Positions 54,760 through 64,000 of a stretch of DNA of 64,000 nt are shown piece after piece (position 1 is the first letter of the stretch; every line of letters starts with the position of its first letter). Origin of the DNA: Candidatus Enterococcus moelleringii (GTDB lineage: Bacteria; Bacillota; Bacilli; Lactobacillales; Enterococcaceae); assembly GCF_017377575.1 (NCBI RefSeq), contig NZ_JAFREM010000004.1, positions 186,001 through 250,000 on the forward strand. The letters are read 5' to 3'. The notes under the pieces are model-generated. The model saw only the letters and a list, made by a program, of their open reading frames with translations. It ran no database searches and was not told where the DNA came from. Made by a program: the position numbers and the translations under genes.

Positions 54760-56058
54760 TTATGGATAAATACGGTTCAGCAAACGTGGGAATGGACTTG
54801 ATTCTCGGACATGTTCGATGCCTGCAAGGAAAGTAATCGTACGTTCCAATCCAAGACCGAAGCCTGAGTGAGGCACACTGCCGTATTTGCGCAGGTCTAG
54901 ATACCAAGAATATTCTTCTTCGTCTAAGCCAGCTTCCCGGATTTGTTCCAACAAGTATTCATAATCCGTTGCCCGTTCAGAACCACCAATGATTTCGCCA
55001 TAACCTTCTGGTGCAATCATGTCCGCACAGATGACCAAATCTTCACGAGTTGGATGTGGTTTCATGTAGAACGGTTTGATCGCTTTTGGATAGTTCAAGA
55101 TAAAGACTGGACGATCAAAGGAATTAGCGATAAAGGTTTCGTGGGGTGAACCAAAATCATCGCCCCATTCGATATCATCAAAATCGTTTTCCTTTAATAA
55201 GGTAACAGCATCATCATAAGAAATCCGTGGGTAAGGCAATTGCGTATAACGTTTCAAGACTTCTTTATCACGGCCTAGAACATCTAGTGAGTATTCACAG
55301 TTGTCTAGAACACTTTGAACTAAGTAAGCCACGTATTGCTCTTGCACTTCCAAGCTTTCTTCTTGATGCATGAAGGCCATTTCTGGTTCGATCATCCAGA
55401 ATTCGATCAAGTGACGACGGGTTTTAGATTTCTCAGCCCGGAAGGTTGGCCCGAATGAGAAAACTTTGCCTAACGCCATTGCCGCAGCTTCCATATACAA
55501 CTGACCGCTTTGTGACAAGTACGCCTTTTGATCAAAATAGTTGGTTTCAAATAAATCAGTCGTGCCTTCTGGTGCTGATCCAGTTAAGATAGGTGGATCA
55601 ATTTTGACAAACCCGTTGTTGTTAAAGAATTCATAGGTTGCCCGGATAATTTCATTGCGAATCAACATGATTGCGTGCTGTTGTGATGAACGCAGCCATA
55701 AGTGACGATGATCCATTAAGAAATCGACGCCGTGTTCTTTCGGTGTGATTGGATAGTCATGACTTTCGCCAACGACTTCAATTGTTTTGACACCTAACTC
55801 ATAACCAAATTTGGAGCGGGCATCTTCACGGATTTCTCCCGTTACCCAAATAGAGGTTTCTTGGGTTAAGTCTTTAGCAAGTTGGAAAATTTCTTCGCCG
55901 ACTTCGTTTTTAACAACAACTGCTTGGAAATAAGCCGTTCCGTCACGAAGCTGCAGGAATGAAATCTTTCCGCTGGAGCGTTTGTTTGCCACCCAAGCAC
56001 CAATTTTCACGGTCTCGCCAACATGGTTTTTGGCATCAATAATTTGAATCTGTTTCAC
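54760..56058 (-). CDS. asnS: Asparaginyl-tRNA synthetase
   Basis: A 432-residue class IIb synthetase charging tRNA-Asn. It has the N-terminal OB fold ([20 protein letters not shown]), motif 2 ([20 protein letters not shown]) and motif 3 ([15 protein letters not shown]). AGGAGAGACAATTG-type spacing precedes the ATG. It lies in the conserved Firmicutes order dinG-ypmB-aspB-asnS, all on the minus strand. Confidence 0.97.
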   Translation of the reverse strand: MKQIQIIDAKNHVGETVKIGAWVANKRSSGKISFLQLRDGTAYFQAVVVKNEVGEEIFQLAKDLTQETSIWVTGEIREDARSKFGYELGVKTIEVVGESHDYPITPKEHGVDFLMDHRHLWLRSSQQHAIMLIRNEIIRATYEFFNNNGFVKIDPPILTGSAPEGTTDLFETNYFDQKAYLSQSGQLYMEAAAMALGKVFSFGPTFRAEKSKTRRHLIEFWMIEPEMAFMHQEESLEVQEQYVAYLVQSVLDNCEYSLDVLGRDKEVLKRYTQLPYPRISYDDAVTLLKENDFDDIEWGDDFGSPHETFIANSFDRPVFILNYPKAIKPFYMKPHPTREDLVICADMIAPEGYGEIIGGSERATDYEYLLEQIREAGLDEEEYSWYLDLRKYGSVPHSGFGLGLERTITFLAGIEHVRESSPFPRLLNRIYP

Positions 56059-56095
56059 AATTGTCTCTCCTATCTTTTATCCCGAACCGTCTTTC

Positions 56096-57283
56096 TTACT
56101 TTTGACTATTTTCGATGAAACGTCGGATACGAACCACTGCTTCTTCCAGATCTTCCATACTGCTTGAATAACTCATGCGGACATTTTCTGGTGCGCCGAA
56201 GCCTTCACCAGTAACTAGCGCAACATGCTCTTGTTCCAATAGATCGTTGACCCAAGTGGTTACATTGTCGTAGCCGCCCATTTCCATGGCTCCTTTTACG
56301 TTAGGGAACAGGTAAAAAGCGCCTTGCGGTTTCTTCAAAGTGACACCTGGTAGAGCAGCCACTTTTGGATAGATGGTATTCAAGCGTTCTTCAAAAGCGA
56401 TCCGCATTTCTCTAACTGTTGACTGGTCGCCTAACAAAGCCTCGACTGAAGCTACTTGGCTGACAGCCGTTGGGTTGCTGGTAGATTGCGAAACAATATC
56501 CGTCATTCCTTTAATAATTTCCGCGTTGCCGATGGCATAGCCAATACGCCAGCCGGTCATAGCGAAGGTTTTAGACACTCCGTTGATGATAATGGTTTGA
56601 CGGGCAATCTCGTCAGATATCGCCGCCATGTATGGCGCATGTTTGCCATTATAAACCAGACGTGCATAAATATCATCAGAAATGATCAAGACATCATTTT
56701 CCACAGCCCATTCGCCAATTGCCCGCAATTCTTTTTCGTTGTAGATCATGCCGGTTGGATTAGATGGCGAGTTTAGCATCAGCGCTTGTGTTTTGTCGGT
56801 TAAGGCTGCGTTTAGTTGTTCAACAGTTACCTTATAATCGGTTTCTAGTACAGTCTCTACAAACACTGGCACGCCTTCAGCCAGCTTCACTTGTTCCCCA
56901 TAGCTGACCCAGTAAGGAGTTGGGATAATTACTTCATCACCCTTATCCAAAATTGTTTGGAATAATGCATATAGAGCAAACTTCGCGCCACTGGTTACGA
57001 TCACCTGATTTGGCTTCACATCGATCTCATAATCTCTTTTGGTTACTTGAATGATGGCCTCCTTCAATTCAGGAATCCCGCCGGCTGCAGTATAAAAGCT
57101 GACTGCTCCGCTTTTAATGGCTTCGATCGCTGCCTGCTCAATATTATCCGGTGTAGTGAAGTCCGGTTCGCCCACGGTCAAGCCAATCACATTGTGTCCT
57201 TGTGCTTTCAATTCTCTTACTTTCGCAGTTGCTGCTAATGTTACGGATGGTTCTAGATTCTGAATACGTTTCGATATTTTCAT
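56096..57283 (-). CDS. aspB: Pyridoxal-phosphate aspartate aminotransferase (AspB-like)
   Basis: A 395-residue class I aminotransferase of the Ib subgroup, interconverting aspartate and oxaloacetate. It shows LTVGEPDFTTP, NSPSNPTG, the PLP-binding SISDDIYA region and the Schiff-base Lys in VSKTFAMTGWRIGY (about 235). ATG 57283 follows GTAGGGGAGTTATTGACG. It lies 38 bases before asnS in the same direction; in such operons it may feed asparagine synthesis. Confidence 0.93.
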   Translation of the reverse strand: MKISKRIQNLEPSVTLAATAKVRELKAQGHNVIGLTVGEPDFTTPDNIEQAAIEAIKSGAVSFYTAAGGIPELKEAIIQVTKRDYEIDVKPNQVIVTSGAKFALYALFQTILDKGDEVIIPTPYWVSYGEQVKLAEGVPVFVETVLETDYKVTVEQLNAALTDKTQALMLNSPSNPTGMIYNEKELRAIGEWAVENDVLIISDDIYARLVYNGKHAPYMAAISDEIARQTIIINGVSKTFAMTGWRIGYAIGNAEIIKGMTDIVSQSTSNPTAVSQVASVEALLGDQSTVREMRIAFEERLNTIYPKVAALPGVTLKKPQGAFYLFPNVKGAMEMGGYDNVTTWVNDLLEQEHVALVTGEGFGAPENVRMSYSSSMEDLEEAVVRIRRFIENSQK

Positions 57284-57310
57284 CGTCAATAACTCCCCTA
57301 CCAAGATTTT

Positions 57311-57799
57311 TTAACTGACATTTTGTATTTCTTCACCGTTTTCAAAAGAAAACAGGTAATAACTAATAGCACCTTGATCATCCTTGCCGGTAATTTCCCA
57401 GACAGGCTGATCCTTGAATTTTCCTAAAGCAGCTTTATCCACCGTAATCTCCGGATGGGCTGCCTGCATCTGCTGAATGACCGCTTCTTCGTTTAAGCCG
57501 TCTTTGGCGTCCAGGACTTGGATATTCTCCCCTGACTTTGGAATAATCACCACGATGTCATTACCGGATTGGTCTTTACCAGTCACGGTAAAATAAGTTT
57601 CTTCGCGATTAAACCAATAGAAGTTCTCCATTGTCTCCAGGTTGGCATATTGTTTGGCTAAGTCGACTGCTTCTTCTTTCGCTTGCTGCATCGGACGGTT
57701 GGAACGGATAAATAATATTGTTCCCGACACAATTATCAGTAGCAAAACAGCCACTAAACCAATGACCCATTTATTTAATTTTGATCGCATTGTATCCAA
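57311..57799 (-). CDS. YpmB-like protein (DUF5590)
   Basis: The 162-residue protein has one N-terminal TM helix (about 12-30) and an external region with two PepSY/DUF5590-like modules (YFTVTGKDQSGNDIVVIIPK and VWEITGKDDQGAISYYLFSF). The start is TTG 57799, 9 bases after GGAG, which gives MDTMRSKLNKW. It sits between dinG and aspB exactly like B. subtilis ypmB, whose role is unknown. Confidence 0.85.
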   Translation of the reverse strand: MDTMRSKLNKWVIGLVAVLLLIIVSGTILFIRSNRPMQQAKEEAVDLAKQYANLETMENFYWFNREETYFTVTGKDQSGNDIVVIIPKSGENIQVLDAKDGLNEEAVIQQMQAAHPEITVDKAALGKFKDQPVWEITGKDDQGAISYYLFSFENGEEIQNVS

Positions 57800-57852
57800 A
57801 AAGCACGACTCCTTTCAGATAAGCCCCATTATACCAAAAGAAAGCCCGTTCC

Positions 57853-60606
57853 TCACTCATTCTCAACATTTTTGTTAGAACTTAAAAATTCATGGGTCTT
57901 TTCAATGATTTCTGGTAAGCTGGCTTCTTCAATCGGCAACTCTTTAGGCAAAGCTTTTCTTAGTCGTTCCCCATAGCCCGCAGTCAAAAAGCGCCGATCC
58001 AACAAGATCATAACTCCTTTATCAGTTTCCGAACGGATCAAACGACCCAGTGCCTGCCTCAAACGCAATGCTGTATGCGGTACGGCTTCCTGGAAGAAAG
58101 GATTGACTCCTTGCTCTTCTAAATAATCATTGCGAATCTTCACTAATGGGCGCCGCGGATTTTCAAACGGCAAGCGGGTAACTACCATAATTTGCAGCAC
58201 CTCACCTGGCAAGTCGACACCTTCCCAAAAGCTGTCAGCGCCAAACAGCAGCGCGTCATCAGAGAGTAAAAAGCGTTTCAGCAGTTTTTCACGACTGCCG
58301 CCAATTCCTTGGGCTAACACCTCGCGACCTTCATTTAACAAAGGTACCTTCAAGTGATGGTAGACCCGATTTAGAATCTCGTGGGAAGTGAACAGCACTA
58401 AAATCGGCCGTTTTTCCGCTCCAGCCAGCTTTCGAATCACATCGGTTAGATACTGGGCGTAACGCTCGGATGAAGTCTCTTGAATCGCAATCCCATCATC
58501 TGGTAAGAATAGCCGCGCTTGTTGGGCATAGTCATAAGGACTTGGAATCACCTTCAGCGATGTATCTGGAATTCCCCAGCGTTTTGGAAAATACTGCCGA
58601 TCGCTGCCGGATTTCAACGTGCCTCCGATATAGAGAATCTGTTCATAGCGTTGGTACCATTTAGTTTCTGGCAGCAGGGACGCAGTCAGATCTTGGAAAT
58701 GCAAAGTTTGTCCACGTTCATCCAGCCAATGAACATAGCGGGCTTCCCACTGTTCGCAGAAGGCTTCAAAGGCTTCTTGCTGCTGCTGCAGACTCTCAAA
58801 CCAATCGATGAATTCATTCCAGTAGTTTTGCTGCTGGATGGTAAAGCTTTCTTTATGTGCCATAAAGTAACCTTGGCATCGCTGAGCCAAACTCATCGTA
58901 TCATCATATAAACGTTCAATCCGCTGAATCAGCTGCTCGCCGGCTAACGACAAAGTATCCATCTGTTCTTTTACGATAATAGTGGACTCTCTAGTGGTCA
59001 ATCGGGCCAACTCCGTGTACAAATCTAACAGGTCTTCCACTAATTCTTCAGCGATATCCTCTAACAGTTCAATGGCATGCTGCAGGGCTTGATCTTGATT
59101 AGCTAGACCTTGCCAGTGTTGGAACGTCTTGGTGTCCTTCAAGCGATTCACTTCTTTTTGTACAGCCAACACATTCAATTGCCGCGTACTCACTCGTTCC
59201 AGGACTTTATTTAAATGGTGCGCTTCATCGATAATCAAGTAAGGACTGACTGGCAGCTGGAAGGTTTTCCGCTGATTTTCCTGAGCCAAGAAAGCATGAT
59301 TGGTAATAATCACGTTGCTTTGCTCCAGCTTGGCCTGGCGATGTCGCAGGAAATCCACTTGATAAAAAGGATTATGCCGCACCAAAGTATCCAATCCTTG
59401 ATGGCCAACCTCCTGCCAAAACACATGGCGCAGACTAGTCATATTTAATTCGTCAAAATCGCCAGTCTCCGTCTGGGTCAACCAAACCAGTACCGCCATT
59501 TGATAAAAAGCATACTGTTTTTGCTCGGTCTCTCTTTGCAGCGTTTGGTAAAAGCGTGCCAAGTCAATGTAATGGCTGCTGCTCTTCATGACAACTGCCT
59601 GCAAAGGCTGATGCAATAGCTTGTTCAACACTGGTAAATCATGCCCCAACATCTGCTCCTGCAGTAACAGGGAAACGGTGCTGACAATCAACGGATTTTC
59701 CGGTGTTGCCAAGTAACTCATCGGCAAGAGATAGCCCATCGTTTTTCCCAGACCCGTCGCTGCTTCCACCAGCACATTTTTTTCGGTTTTTTTGTTAAAG
59801 AAGTCAAAGACCAGATTCATCAGTCGAGACTGTTCTTTACGGAAAGTCAGTTGTCCTTGGTACAACGCTTCCTTCGCTTTTTTTGAGCGGGGGTACGCCT
59901 TCTTTTCGTAGTAGATTTCTTCATATAAAGGAACCTTTTTCTTTTTTAAGGCTAGACCGTGCACGACTTCCATGTCTGAAGACAAAGGGATTGGGTGATT
60001 TTTCATCTCTTCCGCCAACTCAATCAAATATTCCTGCGTTTGAAAGGCCATATAATCAGACAAACGAATAATTTCTTCCACCGTTACCAGCGGCAGGCTT
60101 TTAATCGTTTTCTCGATTTTCATTAACAGCTGCGCAGTAACTTCGGCATCGCTGTCGGCTTGATGAGGATTGTCATGAGTTAAATGAAATTCATTCGCCA
60201 GGTCACTCAGCCGAAAACTCAAATTGGTCGGGAAAAAAATCTGGGACAATTCCACTGTGTCAATACCAGGAATCCGCAGCGGAGGCATGCCGCAACGTTC
60301 TAATTCGTTACTTAAAAACGGGTAATCAAAAAATATATTATGGGCCACAAAAGTTGTATCAGCTAATAGGTTATAAATCGTTAAGGCTACATCTTCAAAA
60401 TAAGGGGCTTTACGAACACGCTGGTTAGTAAGGCCGGTTAGATGCTGGATCTGCTTGGAGATCCTCTGATCCGGATTGATATCCGTCGCAAAACGACTGA
60501 CAATCTTGCCGTCTTCTACTAGAACACAGCCAAATTGAATAATCCGGTCAGTTTTCGGGTCGGTACCGGTGGTTTCGATATCAACAACCGCATAAGTTTT
60601 AGTCAT
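57853..60606 (-). CDS. dinG: DinG-family helicase with N-terminal DnaQ-like exonuclease domain
   Basis: The 917-residue protein joins a DEDDh exonuclease domain (VVDIETTGTDPKTD at 7-20, later HQADSDAEVTAQLL near 150) with an XPD-type superfamily 2 helicase. Helicase motifs include Walker A AATGLGKTMGY (about 282), IIDEAHHL (about 449), and QALGRLIRSETD (about 867). The four Cys of the iron-sulphur cluster of E. coli DinG are not evident, as is usual for Firmicutes DinG, which acts mainly as a 3'-5' exonuclease. GGAGGGGCAAT precedes the ATG. Confidence 0.93.
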   Translation of the reverse strand: MTKTYAVVDIETTGTDPKTDRIIQFGCVLVEDGKIVSRFATDINPDQRISKQIQHLTGLTNQRVRKAPYFEDVALTIYNLLADTTFVAHNIFFDYPFLSNELERCGMPPLRIPGIDTVELSQIFFPTNLSFRLSDLANEFHLTHDNPHQADSDAEVTAQLLMKIEKTIKSLPLVTVEEIIRLSDYMAFQTQEYLIELAEEMKNHPIPLSSDMEVVHGLALKKKKVPLYEEIYYEKKAYPRSKKAKEALYQGQLTFRKEQSRLMNLVFDFFNKKTEKNVLVEAATGLGKTMGYLLPMSYLATPENPLIVSTVSLLLQEQMLGHDLPVLNKLLHQPLQAVVMKSSSHYIDLARFYQTLQRETEQKQYAFYQMAVLVWLTQTETGDFDELNMTSLRHVFWQEVGHQGLDTLVRHNPFYQVDFLRHRQAKLEQSNVIITNHAFLAQENQRKTFQLPVSPYLIIDEAHHLNKVLERVSTRQLNVLAVQKEVNRLKDTKTFQHWQGLANQDQALQHAIELLEDIAEELVEDLLDLYTELARLTTRESTIIVKEQMDTLSLAGEQLIQRIERLYDDTMSLAQRCQGYFMAHKESFTIQQQNYWNEFIDWFESLQQQQEAFEAFCEQWEARYVHWLDERGQTLHFQDLTASLLPETKWYQRYEQILYIGGTLKSGSDRQYFPKRWGIPDTSLKVIPSPYDYAQQARLFLPDDGIAIQETSSERYAQYLTDVIRKLAGAEKRPILVLFTSHEILNRVYHHLKVPLLNEGREVLAQGIGGSREKLLKRFLLSDDALLFGADSFWEGVDLPGEVLQIMVVTRLPFENPRRPLVKIRNDYLEEQGVNPFFQEAVPHTALRLRQALGRLIRSETDKGVMILLDRRFLTAGYGERLRKALPKELPIEEASLPEIIEKTHEFLSSNKNVENE

Positions 60607-60718
60607 ATTGCCCCTCCTCCCTATGCATTATAGCTGAATTTCATCCTTTTTAACAACTTTACAAATAAGAAAGCGAATAAATCTCCGTAAAAAAAGAAGT
60701 TGCCCTTCCAGCTCAAGT

Positions 60719-60747
60719 TTGACTCCGCTGGAAAATCTGCTTATCCT
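60719..60747 (+). promoter_or_regulatory. Candidate promoter of the P-loop kinase gene
   Basis: TTGACT (60719-60724), 17-bp spacer, TATCCT (60742-60747). A ribosome binding site, GAAAGGA, follows 40 bases later. Confidence 0.45.
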
Positions 60748-60803
60748 AGATAAAAAGACAACACTTTATATAGTGCAGTTTTTTATAGAAAGGAATATTC
60801 CCG

Positions 60804-61316
60804 ATGATTATTTTGCTTACTGGTGCCTCCCACACTGGAAAAACGGTAATGGCTCAAAAACTGCTGGAAACCTATCATTATCCTTATCTATCCCTAGATC
60901 ATTTGAAAATGGGATTGATTCGCAGTCACTATACAACGCTGACACCTGAGGACGACGACCAATTGACGATTTACATGTGGCCGATTGTACGGGAAATCAT
61001 TAAAACAGCAATTGAGAATCAGCAAAATCTGATAGTTGAAGGCTTGTATATTCCCTTTGACTGGATGCAGGATTTTAGCGTGAAGTATTTAGAAGAGATT
61101 CAGTTTTACTGTTTAGTGATGACAGAAAACTATATTCGAAAACAGTTTTCTACTATTAAAATGCATGCCAATGACGTCGAAAAACGATTGGACGATTCAG
61201 ATTATAATTTGGCGGAAATGATTATGGAAAATGCTGAGAACCTGCGACAATGCCAAAAGCATGGTTATCGCTACATTTTAATCGATGAGCATTATCCCAC
61301 TACTATTGACCTGTGA
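60804..61316 (+). CDS. Small P-loop NTPase, probable kinase
   Basis: The 170-residue protein begins IILLTGASHTGKTVMAQKLL, with Walker A GASHTGKT (6-13), then YPYLSLDHLKMGLIRS and NLIVEGLYIPFDWM, the layout of adenylate kinase/zeta-toxin-like small kinases. Its substrate is unknown. GAAAGGAATATTCCCG precedes the ATG. It stands alone between dinG (divergent) and the WxL locus (convergent). Confidence 0.78.
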   Translation: MIILLTGASHTGKTVMAQKLLETYHYPYLSLDHLKMGLIRSHYTTLTPEDDDQLTIYMWPIVREIIKTAIENQQNLIVEGLYIPFDWMQDFSVKYLEEIQFYCLVMTENYIRKQFSTIKMHANDVEKRLDDSDYNLAEMIMENAENLRQCQKHGYRYILIDEHYPTTIDL

Positions 61317-61321
61317 CGACC

Positions 61322-61358
61322 AAAAAAAGGATGAAAGCAGCTATTGCTCTCATCCTTT
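61322..61358. terminator. Bidirectional terminator
   Basis: AAAGGATGA (61326-61334) pairs with TCATCCTTT (61350-61358), preceded by an A-tract, between convergent genes. Confidence 0.8.
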
Positions 61359-61368
61359 GCTTATTCAA

Positions 61369-62352
61369 CTATTCTACTCGTTTCCGACGTTTCACTAGTA
61401 CAACAATAATAATCGTTTGAACTAGAATAAAACCGGCAATCAGCAGCATCCACCATGGGAAACTCTGACGTTCAATCGTGACGTCCTGTTCATTAAGGGC
61501 ACTGGCTTCTTGGCGTTCGATCATGAAGGTTGGGCTGCCGGTCCAGGTTTTGTCACCGGCGTTCGCTGTTATGTTCACCGTGTGCTGACCGTTTTTAAAT
61601 TCTTTGCCGTCTAGGGGCATTATGTATTTAAATTGAGAAGTCGGCGCCACACTCATTCCTTCTTTTTCACCTGTTAAAAATTCCTCATCCCCTGCTTCAA
61701 CATTATGTTCAATCTTCAAGTTATGAACATAGGCGGCTTGCGGATTATCAATCGTCAGCTCAATCATATTGCGACCATTTTCCTGCATCGGTTTAGCTGA
61801 GACAATCTCCAGCTCTGGCTCCACCGGCGTTTGGTCATTTCTGATTAAGACCGCTGTTTCACGAGAATAAATATTGCGAACGCCTCCCTGAATCTCACCT
61901 TCTGGCACCTGTTCAAAATAGAAGCCACCAGCTAATACTCCAGAAAACTCTTCTGCCGGCATTGTGATTTCCGCGGTTACATTGCGCTCTTCTTGCGGAG
62001 CTAATTCAATGACAGATTCATCAAAGGTGACCAGCTCTTTAATATTTACTGGCACATTTTCCAGAGTTTCTGCTCTTTTTCCAGAATACTCAATCACTCC
62101 TAAATTGTTCGTCACTGCCCGGTTAAAGGACGGCTTGACTTTCAACGGCTGGTCGCTAGCATTTTTGATAGAAATTGTGACGGTTTCATTCCCTTGCGGC
62201 GGCAGCTCTAAGTCCAAATAGGATACCTCTGGATTGCTTTGACTTGCTGGCGGATGAACGGTTACCTCAAATACATTCATCGAATCAGCATGGGCTGTAC
62301 CGCCAACTAAAAAGGCCAATAAAACAACCATTATCCCGAATAGCTTTTTCAT
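61369..62352 (-). CDS. DUF916/DUF3324 cell-surface protein (WxL-interacting)
   Basis: The 327-residue protein has a signal peptide (cleavage near AHA-DSM, about 22), a DUF916 domain (about 25-150, LDLELPPQGNETVTISIKNA), a DUF3324 domain (about 155-290), and a C-terminal TM helix with basic tail (WWMLLIAGFILVQTIIIVVL, then VKRRKR). Proteins of this type (WxIP) bind WxL proteins and peptidoglycan at the cell surface. It follows the WxL gene by 30 bases and completes a cell-surface complex locus. Confidence 0.9.
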   Translation of the reverse strand: MKKLFGIMVVLLAFLVGGTAHADSMNVFEVTVHPPASQSNPEVSYLDLELPPQGNETVTISIKNASDQPLKVKPSFNRAVTNNLGVIEYSGKRAETLENVPVNIKELVTFDESVIELAPQEERNVTAEITMPAEEFSGVLAGGFYFEQVPEGEIQGGVRNIYSRETAVLIRNDQTPVEPELEIVSAKPMQENGRNMIELTIDNPQAAYVHNLKIEHNVEAGDEEFLTGEKEGMSVAPTSQFKYIMPLDGKEFKNGQHTVNITANAGDKTWTGSPTFMIERQEASALNEQDVTIERQSFPWWMLLIAGFILVQTIIIVVLVKRRKRVE

Positions 62353-62382
62353 TTCTTTACACTTCCTTCATCTTACATCTTA

Positions 62383-62997
62383 TTACGGTGTTTCACTTGG
62401 CGCTTCTGACATTACCCAGTTTAACGTTGTATTATATTGCTGAGCAGTTTTTGCGGTATTGGCAGGAATTTCCAGTTCAAATTCAGTTAACGGTAATGAA
62501 GTCTCACCTAAACCTTCATTTACTTTTGCTTCTAAAACGATTACGTCTTGGTCGATTGGTAGTTTATGCGTTACATTTTCCTTGCCGATACTACCTAACG
62601 TATTCCCTAGGTTGTTGGTGATAGCACCTGTGCTGATGGATAATTCAGCGCTTGCCAATTCGGCGCCGCTTGCGTTTGCAAATTGTGTTTGCTGATTAAC
62701 TTTTACTGTCCAGCCCTGAGCTATTGCTCGGTTATCACTGATAGATACTGCGCCAGTAGTGTTTGCTCCATCTGTTTGGGCGATTAAATTTTCTTGTTGA
62801 GTCGTTTGAATTGCCATAGTACCAAAATCTAAATTTGGAGGAATTTGATTGTTAATATCTCCTTCTGGGTTAAAGCTGATTCCGCCATCGGTATAGCTTA
62901 CGACTGCGTCTGTACTTGATGCTGCATGTGCAAGGGTGGGGATGCTCGCACCTACTAATCCGATTGTTGCGGCTAATAGCCATTTTGTTGCTTTCAT
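62383..62997 (-). CDS. WxL domain surface protein with variant motifs
   Basis: The 204-residue protein has a signal peptide (to about AHA, 26) and a C-terminal WxL domain that normally binds peptidoglycan non-covalently. The proximal motif is GWTVKV and the distal is LNWVMSEAP, so both WxL triplets are altered (WTV and WVM). The distal position is usually WTL followed by a few residues to the stop, as in the next gene. AGGAGAATAT precedes the ATG. Confidence 0.9.
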   Translation of the reverse strand: MKATKWLLAATIGLVGASIPTLAHAASSTDAVVSYTDGGISFNPEGDINNQIPPNLDFGTMAIQTTQQENLIAQTDGANTTGAVSISDNRAIAQGWTVKVNQQTQFANASGAELASAELSISTGAITNNLGNTLGSIGKENVTHKLPIDQDVIVLEAKVNEGLGETSLPLTEFELEIPANTAKTAQQYNTTLNWVMSEAPSETP

Positions 62998-63058
62998 AAT
63001 ATATTCTCCTCTTTGGTTGTCTTCCAGTGTCGGTCAATTTATCAAATGATCACTTGCC

Positions 63059-64000
63059 TTATTCGTTAGGAGTTTCTGATAAAGTCCATACAAGTGTTGT
63101 TTCGTAAGACGTTGCTTCTCTTGGTGTATTCATCGGGACAAACAATTCAGCTCCTCTCAATGGCAATGCAATTGAACCTGAATCCTGTGAACCTCTTAGG
63201 GTAAAGACCTTTTGTTGTGCGAAGGGTCTTAAGGTAATTCCTTCAGCAGCATGATTGATAATTTCTCCGTCTTGAAAAGTGGTTTCCAACGGTCCGCTGT
63301 ATAAGGTTAGGTCCGGGTTTGTTAAATTGGTATTATTGGGACTCGTCCATTGACTAGCTTGGCTAACCTTTATACTCCAATTTTTCTCAATATTGCGTGT
63401 GTCCTCTACCTGCACCATTCCCAAACCTTCATCAAGGGAGAAGATTTGATCTTCGGCCGTTTGAATAGGATGGGTGCCAAAATCTAAGTACTTGGGAAGC
63501 TGCTCCGTTTCCACACCAAAGCGTTCACCTTCAAAGTAAATCGACGTAACACCAGAGCTGTTTGTCAGTAAATCGATATCAATCGTGGATGATTTGACGA
63601 CTGACCCATAAAAATGGGCATCCAAATCTTCTGTTACTTGTTCCGGTGGTTGGATGTTGGTGCTGATCGTGACTGTTGTGTCCCCTAAAAGTGAACCATC
63701 TGCCAATGCACTGACTAATGAGCCACCGAGATCTAATAATGGGAACAGAGCTTGAATTGCTGTCGTTAGACCAGATTTTAGCGGACCTAACAAGCCGTTG
63801 ATAGTTCCAGCCAGCAATCCAGAAACTGGGCCTTGCCCCTCAGCACGCAATGCATCTACCGCATTTGATAGATTTTGCAGGATGGTTTTTAGATTTTCAG
63901 CTAATACCCGGCCCAAGCCATCGTCGACATTGATAGTCAGTGCTCGACCATCTTCACTAAGGGTCACTGGTACATGAAAGCTCAGACTAGGCAAATCCTG
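63059..64000 (-). CDS. Large WxL domain surface protein, N-terminus beyond window edge
   Basis: About 313 codons are visible; the frame is open to the right edge, so the start lies outside. The visible part has a helical region rich in Leu/Gly/Ala (about 30-110 of the visible part), a linker, and a C-terminal WxL domain with proximal KNWSIKV and distal LVWTLSETP. It would be attached to the cell wall and pair with the DUF916/DUF3324 protein encoded downstream. No terminator separates it from the next WxL gene, so the three are likely one operon. Confidence 0.88.
   Translation of the reverse strand, partial: QDLPSLSFHVPVTLSEDGRALTINVDDGLGRVLAENLKTILQNLSNAVDALRAEGQGPVSGLLAGTINGLLGPLKSGLTTAIQALFPLLDLGGSLVSALADGSLLGDTTVTISTNIQPPEQVTEDLDAHFYGSVVKSSTIDIDLLTNSSGVTSIYFEGERFGVETEQLPKYLDFGTHPIQTAEDQIFSLDEGLGMVQVEDTRNIEKNWSIKVSQASQWTSPNNTNLTNPDLTLYSGPLETTFQDGEIINHAAEGITLRPFAQQKVFTLRGSQDSGSIALPLRGAELFVPMNTPREATSYETTLVWTLSETPNE

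Overview
The window looks like a chromosomal segment of a low-GC Gram-positive lactic acid bacterium, most likely Enterococcus or a close relative. Supporting signs are a copYZAB copper operon in the Enterococcus hirae order with TACANNTGTA cop boxes, WxL and DUF916/DUF3324 surface proteins, anaerobic nrdDG, strong AGGAGG-type ribosome binding sites and many compact U-tract terminators. I did not try to name a species. I see no rRNA, tRNA, CRISPR array or prophage.

Layout. 1-8.6 kb: metF (cut by the left edge); a SipW-like signal peptidase homologue that has lost its catalytic Ser and His, divergent from a seven-helix sensor-like membrane protein; lipoate ligase; an MBL-fold hydrolase and a DUF975 membrane protein; a 150-bp tandem repeat array; aminopeptidase pepA; a Nudix hydrolase; and a small unknown gene. 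8.6-13.7 kb: an ABC-2 exporter (ATPase plus two permeases) divergent from a NarL-type two-component system, the same make-up as the LnrJK/LnrLMN lipid-antimicrobial resistance module. 13.9-17.7 kb: an 832-residue protein made only of 14 homing-endonuclease-associated repeats, next to a dead IS4-type transposase. 17.8-23.0 kb: an amidase, an SDR dehydrogenase and a BceAB-type peptide exporter. 23.3-26.3 kb: nrdD-nrdG under a paired NrdR box. 26.3-30.1 kb: DUF1697, dinB with an SOS box, an orphan Phd-like protein and an Mga-like regulator. 30.2-37.5 kb: metal resistance (copYZAB and a Zn/Cd/Co-type P-ATPase). 37.6-46.9 kb: TraX-like, DUF2200, MTA/SAH deaminase, adenine deaminase, a YdeI-like protein and a polyamine-type ABC importer. 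47.6-54.6 kb: a tricarboxylate cluster (PrpF-like isomerase, CitMHS transporter, LysR, aconitase, GntR). 54.7-60.6 kb: the conserved Firmicutes block asnS-aspB-ypmB-dinG. 60.8-64 kb: a P-loop kinase, a WxL-binding DUF916/DUF3324 protein and two WxL proteins, the last running off the right edge.

The most unusual items are the nuclease-free 14-unit repeat protein; the aconitase cluster, which I read as a possible trans-aconitate or related tricarboxylate pathway with a Fur-like box on its promoter; the inactive SipW-like protein beside an atypical sensor; and the near-identical 150-bp tandem repeats whose end merges with a ribosome binding site. Everything here rests on reading the sequence and on family knowledge; no database search was run.
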